In this document: piece by piece, positions 6,171-9,910 of the stretch | Numbering within the stretch: the stretch's first letter is position 1 | How the letters are laid out: each line of letters starts with the position of its first letter | From: Cryomorphaceae bacterium | Lineage (GTDB): Bacteria > Bacteroidota > Bacteroidia > Flavobacteriales > Crocinitomicaceae | DNA: 9,910 bases | Direction of reading: 5' to 3' | Assembly: GCA_021298235.1 (NCBI GenBank) | Contig: JAJTDX010000114.1 | Coordinates: forward strand, 1 to 9,910 | Notes under the pieces: generated by a model | Databases searched by the model: none | The model's input: only the letters and a program-made list of their open reading frames with translations | Told to the model about the DNA's origin: nothing | Position numbers and translations under genes: made by a program

Positions 6171-9100
6171 ATGAAAAACCTCATAATCTTTTTCCTATCT
6201 TTCTTTGTAATTCATGCCTATTCGCAAACCTACTGGCAACAAGAGGTGAACTATACGATTACTGTGAAGCTCAATGACAAAGATAATTCACTAAGCGCCT
6301 TTGAATCGTTTGAATATATTAATCACTCCCCCGATCAACTAGACAAAATATACATCCATCTTTGGCCAAACGCATACAGAAACGGGAAAACTGCTCTAGC
6401 CAAACAGTTATACAAAGGAGGTGAAACCATGTTGCAATTTGGAGCAGACAGTCTTAAGGGAGATATTGATAGTCTGGACTTCAAGGTCAATGGAGCGACA
6501 GTCAAGTGGGAATACGATGCTAAAAATCCAGATATTTCAATTTTACACCTAAATGAACCACTTAATTCAGGAGGAAAAATTGTCATTTCAACCCCTTTCA
6601 AAGTGAAAATTCCCTCAGGAGAAATCTCTCGACTTGGACATATCGGTCAGTCCTATCAGATTACTCAATGGTATCCAAAACCTGCTGTTTATGACAAAAA
6701 TGGATGGAATGCGATCCCGTATCTCAATCAAGGAGAATTCTATTCTGAATATGGCTCATTTGATGTTACCATCACTTTACCTAAGAATTATGTAGTTGGA
6801 GCAACAGGAGACCTTCAAACTCAGAGCGAAATTGATTTTCTAAACGCGAAAGCCGCTGAAACACAAAAACGAATTTCTGATCTTGCCAGCGCAGCAGTAA
6901 ATAAAGGCCGTTCCAAAACAACTCCCTTTCCTCCGTCCGAAAATGAATTCAAAACGATACGCTATACTCAATCAAGAGTGCATGACTTTGCATGGTTTGC
7001 AGATAAGCGATATGCTGTTCTTAAAGGTGAGGTAGAATTGCCACAAAGTAAACGAACAGTTACCACCTGGGCTATGTTTGTGCCGAGCAGTGCCGAAACG
7101 TGGCAGTATGCCATCGAATACATCAACGATGGGACCTATTATTATTCCAAATGGAACGGTGATTACCCGTACAACCAAGTTACAGCTGTTGATGGTACCA
7201 TCTCAGCCGGAGGAGGAATGGAATATCCCAATGTAACCGTAATCGGAAGCACATCCAGTAAAGAGGATCTTGAGGTGGTAATTGTGCATGAAGTTGGACA
7301 CAATTGGTTCTATGGAATATTAGGTTCCAATGAACGAGTTCACGGATGGATGGATGAAGGAATGAATACATTGAACGAGGTGCGATATATTCAAACGAAG
7401 TATCCTGATAACAAGCGAATGTCAGACATGGTGCTGGGGGGAAGGTTTCATTTGAACGATTTGGATCACCATGATATGGGGGATATTTCTTACCGTTTCA
7501 TTTCTATTCTTGGAGAGGATCAACCAATAGAAACACATTCGGCTGCATTTAGCTCTGCTAATTATGGCATCGTAATGTATCAAAAAACAGGCTTAATCTT
7601 TTATTATCTTAAAGATTATCTCGGTGAAGAGCTTTTTGACAAATGCATGCATGCCTATTTTGAAGAATGGAAGTTTAAGCACCCACAGCCTGAAGACATG
7701 CGTCAATCACTCGAACGAGCCTCGGGAAAGAACCTCAGCTGGTTGTTCGAGGATCTCATTCAAACAACCAATCACATTGATTATAAACTGAAAAAGGTGA
7801 CCGTTTCCTCCAATGGTACCGATGTCAAGGTTAAAAATGTAGGTCAGGTAGACGGTCCGATCGAGGTGAGTTTTATTCAAAACGGAGAAGTTAAGAGCAG
7901 TCAATGGATTGAACCTTCCGCACAAGACAAAACTGTACATTTCAATCAGGAGCTCGGAGAACCAGCAGCCATTTTGATCGATGCGAACAGTGACATCCCT
8001 GAACTAAACCGAACGAATAACGACTGGCATTCGGAAGGTCCTTTGAAAAAAACAGGACTTCTTAAGCCTGAATTTCTTTTGGGTGATCATGAAATAGGTC
8101 GCACGAATGTATTTTGGACCCCGATAATTGGAGGCAATGTGTATGATCATTTGATGTTTGGCGCCGCAGTTCACAACATGGGAATTCCATTCCAAAAGTT
8201 TCAATACTTTGTGGCCCCAATGTTCTCTACAGGACGAAACATGCTTTCGGGTATGGGCGAGTTTTCCTATACTATCTTGCCAAAAAATGGATTCAAACTT
8301 AGCCGAGTTGGTGTGTCTTTTAAATCTTTCAAATACCAAGATGAACCAGAAATGCGTAAAGCTGAGGGAACTTATTCTGCTCTATCTCCATATTGGTTTG
8401 CAAAATTAGGCAATCGGAAAAATTCTCCTCTTTCTCAGTCTGTTCTGGTTCAAGGAATTTTGCGATACAACTACAACAATGGCTTAGCGCAGGATTATTA
8501 TGGAGGATTTGCAAAGTACGATGTATCCTATTCCTTGCCTGACCATAAGCTTAATTTTGGGATTCGAATGGATGCCTTGAAAGGTTCGGATGCTGAAATG
8601 GCCAGAGTTACAGTAGAAGGAAATTATCGATTCCGTTACATGAAGAAGAACTACAACCGTTGGATTGAGCTTAGAGGATTCGCCGGAAATTATTTACTCT
8701 TCAACTCTGACATTACTTCTTCTACTTACCGGTATGCCATGTCGCTCAACGGGACGGATGGAGCTCAGGATTTGTTTTTCGAAGATTACTATTTTGGAAG
8801 AGGACAGATTAGTGGACTTTGGTCACAACAGCGTCAAGACAATATGGGAGGCTTTAAATCATCCTCCTGGTATGGCACTACAACCAACTGGATGGCAACT
8901 ACAAATGTATATGTTCAATTACCTATTAAACAATTAGGCTTCCTTGGAATCTATGCAGATGCGGGAGCTTTTTCAAATGGAGTGAGTGTGAACAACGCTT
9001 TTGACTTTGGTGTAGGCATGCGCATTTCTAAGGTATTCGGTGTTTATTTCCCAATCTGGATGAGCAAGCAGTTGGCTGACTCTTTTGGAAATTCACCTTA

Positions 9101-9206
9101 TGGAGAGAAGATCAAGTTCGTACTCAGAATGAATAATAATACGTTACAGATCCAATTAGATAGTAGAAAAACAAAGACACTGCTCCATAATATCCACGCG
9201 GAGTAA
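6171..9206 (+). CDS. Secreted M1-family zinc metallopeptidase with C-terminal beta-rich (outer-membrane barrel-like) region
   Basis: This 1011-residue protein starts with a signal peptide (MKNLIIFFLSFFVIHAYS). The N-terminal beta domain (about 20-250) precedes a gluzincin catalytic domain. It has the exopeptidase-type GGGMEYPN motif (E351), zinc site HEVGH (H373, E374, H377) and the third ligand E396 in GWMDEGMN, exactly HExxH-18-E. A Tyr in MYQKTG (Y470) is at the place of the family's catalytic tyrosine. All catalytic residues are present. Residues about 540-620 resemble a CARDB/Ig-like linker (KVKNVGQVDGPIEVSF, then DIPELNRTNNDW). From about 630 to the end the sequence alternates polar and hydrophobic or aromatic residues in strand-like runs, as in an outer-membrane beta-barrel. 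It likely cleaves N-terminal residues from peptides outside the inner membrane, perhaps at the outer membrane. The function of the C-terminal half is inferred. Its 3' end overlaps the convergent gene by 83 bp. Confidence 0.9.
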   Translation: MKNLIIFFLSFFVIHAYSQTYWQQEVNYTITVKLNDKDNSLSAFESFEYINHSPDQLDKIYIHLWPNAYRNGKTALAKQLYKGGETMLQFGADSLKGDIDSLDFKVNGATVKWEYDAKNPDISILHLNEPLNSGGKIVISTPFKVKIPSGEISRLGHIGQSYQITQWYPKPAVYDKNGWNAIPYLNQGEFYSEYGSFDVTITLPKNYVVGATGDLQTQSEIDFLNAKAAETQKRISDLASAAVNKGRSKTTPFPPSENEFKTIRYTQSRVHDFAWFADKRYAVLKGEVELPQSKRTVTTWAMFVPSSAETWQYAIEYINDGTYYYSKWNGDYPYNQVTAVDGTISAGGGMEYPNVTVIGSTSSKEDLEVVIVHEVGHNWFYGILGSNERVHGWMDEGMNTLNEVRYIQTKYPDNKRMSDMVLGGRFHLNDLDHHDMGDISYRFISILGEDQPIETHSAAFSSANYGIVMYQKTGLIFYYLKDYLGEELFDKCMHAYFEEWKFKHPQPEDMRQSLERASGKNLSWLFEDLIQTTNHIDYKLKKVTVSSNGTDVKVKNVGQVDGPIEVSFIQNGEVKSSQWIEPSAQDKTVHFNQELGEPAAILIDANSDIPELNRTNNDWHSEGPLKKTGLLKPEFLLGDHEIGRTNVFWTPIIGGNVYDHLMFGAAVHNMGIPFQKFQYFVAPMFSTGRNMLSGMGEFSYTILPKNGFKLSRVGVSFKSFKYQDEPEMRKAEGTYSALSPYWFAKLGNRKNSPLSQSVLVQGILRYNYNNGLAQDYYGGFAKYDVSYSLPDHKLNFGIRMDALKGSDAEMARVTVEGNYRFRYMKKNYNRWIELRGFAGNYLLFNSDITSSTYRYAMSLNGTDGAQDLFFEDYYFGRGQISGLWSQQRQDNMGGFKSSSWYGTTTNWMATTNVYVQLPIKQLGFLGIYADAGAFSNGVSVNNAFDFGVGMRISKVFGVYFPIWMSKQLADSFGNSPYGEKIKFVLRMNNNTLQIQLDSRKTKTLLHNIHAE

Positions 9207-9468
9207 AAAACAGAAACATGCTAAGTGGTAGCAAATGAACCCACCAAATAAATCTGTTGTCTTTACTTTTTTCCACGAAACCAATCAACAGCAGCGATAG
9301 TAACACCGGTATGGCCGAGTAATAGATTGAGAATAGTAGAATTCCAAAACTATCGCGAAAATGAAAGGTGTTGCTGATTTTAAAAAGTGAAGAAATATTC
9401 CAAAGAATTGTATTCGACACACCTCCTAAAAGAATTATTAATAGTCCTACGATCCAATATCTTTTCAT
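9124..9468 (-). CDS. Small hydrophobic membrane protein, unknown function
   Basis: This 114-residue protein starts at ATG 9468, only 6 bp after the stop of the upstream ABC-F gene on the same strand, so they are probably cotranscribed. It is almost entirely hydrophobic, with about four membrane segments (roughly residues 5-24, 43-65, 74-88, 94-113) and a positive N-terminus (MKRYW). I do not recognise a family. The last quarter (GYYGAVSLFFYYLIGSVTYYYSF region) is antisense to the end of the M1 peptidase gene, an 83-bp tail-to-tail overlap. The tight spacing, the good start codon and consistent hydrophobicity across the non-overlapping part argue for a real gene. The C-terminus may be longer than in relatives because the stop falls inside the neighbouring gene. 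Confidence 0.55.
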   Translation of the reverse strand: MKRYWIVGLLIILLGGVSNTILWNISSLFKISNTFHFRDSFGILLFSIYYSAIPVLLSLLLIGFVEKSKDNRFIWWVHLLPLSMFLFFTPRGYYGAVSLFFYYLIGSVTYYYSF

Positions 9469-9474
9469 GAAAAT

Positions 9475-9910
9475 TTAAATGAGCTCGGATAATTCCAACC
9501 AACGGTCAGATTTTTGCTCCAACAGCTTTACCACATCAGCCAATCGCAGTCCCGTTAGTACGATTTCATCGTTAGAAAGTGCCACATTCGACAGGTTTTC
9601 GGTGAGGGCCTTTTTCTCTACTTCGAGCTCTTCCAACTCCTTTTCAAGCTGTTCAAATTCAATTTTTTCCTTGAAAGACAATTTTCGCTTTTCATTGGTT
9701 TTTATCTCAGGGCTATGCGATACTAGTTTTTCCTCTTTTAATGTGGCTGACTGTTCTCGCTTATCAGAAATAGTCTTTTTTCGATATTCTGTATAATTCC
9801 CTACAATATCTTTGACCATCCCCTCCCCTTCAAAAACGAATAAATGATCCACCATTTTATCCATGAAATATCGGTCATGAGATACTACGATCAAGCAACC
9901 TTCGAAGGAC
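9475..9910 (-). CDS. ABC-F family ATPase, Uup-like, C-terminal part (runs off window)
   Basis: The gene enters from beyond the right edge; the frame is open through 9909 and reads FEGCLIVVSHDRYFMDKMVDHLF. This is the end of the second nucleotide-binding domain, containing the switch-histidine motif SHDRYF that is very characteristic of ABC-F proteins. After the DIVGNYTEYRKK segment comes a charged linker and a C-terminal coiled coil (about 9500-9680; EFEQLEKELEELEVEKKAL, ending SDRWLELSELI). That matches the C-terminal domain of the Uup branch. ABC-F proteins are soluble ATPases acting on ribosomes, and Uup is linked to ribosome/DNA-related functions. They are not transporters. The apparent TTG start at 9894 is internal and not used. 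The downstream small membrane protein starts 6 bp after the stop. Confidence 0.9.
   Translation of the reverse strand, partial: SFEGCLIVVSHDRYFMDKMVDHLFVFEGEGMVKDIVGNYTEYRKKTISDKREQSATLKEEKLVSHSPEIKTNEKRKLSFKEKIEFEQLEKELEELEVEKKALTENLSNVALSNDEIVLTGLRLADVVKLLEQKSDRWLELSELI

Noticed and set aside
8004..8339. 111-codon minus-strand frame in the peptidase C-terminal half
   Set aside because: It is a shadow of the M1 gene, has no leader or membrane pattern, and is isolated from any operon.
9479..9796. 105-codon Ser/Phe-rich plus-strand frame
   Set aside because: It is antisense to the ABC-F coiled coil; the Ser/Phe bias arises from reverse reading of Glu/Lys codons.
1..9910. Defence island, prophage or mobile element
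   Set aside because: I found no integrase, transposase, terminal inverted repeats, nuclease-defence modules or tRNA-adjacent repeats in either strand.

Overview
The window looks like an ordinary chromosomal stretch from a member of the Bacteroidota, probably a marine or freshwater Flavobacteriia-like lineage. The evidence is moderately AT-rich DNA, a type IX secretion (T9SS) C-terminal sorting domain, MopE-type Asp/Cys repeats, a DUF5106/TlpA-like thioredoxin protein, perfect TAnnTTTG -7 promoter boxes, and A-rich leaders without Shine-Dalgarno motifs. The lineage is inferred from these features and not from any database search.

Layout, left to right. Plus strand 11-931 is miaA, a tRNA isopentenyltransferase whose first bases lie at the window edge and lack an ordinary start codon. 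It is followed by a tightly spaced ABC transporter pair (ATPase 970-1611, FtsX-like permease 1615-2790), probably an exporter of unknown substrate or a lipoprotein/cell-division-type ABC system. Next comes a promoter and a periplasmic thioredoxin-fold gene that is broken: its signal peptide and N-terminal domain (2874-3062) are in a different frame from the DUF5106-like and CGHC thioredoxin parts (to 4285), with roughly 40 residues apparently missing at the junction. A clear intrinsic terminator closes this unit. A monocistronic secreted protein follows (4372-6084; jelly-roll-like domain, three MopE repeats, T9SS signal), ended by a very strong terminator. Then comes a large secreted M1-family metallopeptidase with a C-terminal beta-rich, outer-membrane-barrel-like half (6171-9206).

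The right end is on the minus strand: the C-terminal part of an ABC-F ATPase of the Uup type (9475 to beyond 9910) is followed after 6 bp by a small membrane protein (9124-9468), whose 3' end overlaps the M1 peptidase gene by 83 bp tail to tail.

Functionally, the centre of the window is about the cell envelope and secretion (ABC exporter, periplasmic redox protein, T9SS cargo, surface or periplasmic peptidase). The two flanks are translation-related housekeeping genes (miaA, ABC-F). I see no phage, insertion sequence, CRISPR, defence or biosynthetic system. The items most worth checking are the frameshift/deletion in the thioredoxin-like gene, the missing miaA start codon, the peptidase-barrel fusion, and the convergent overlap.
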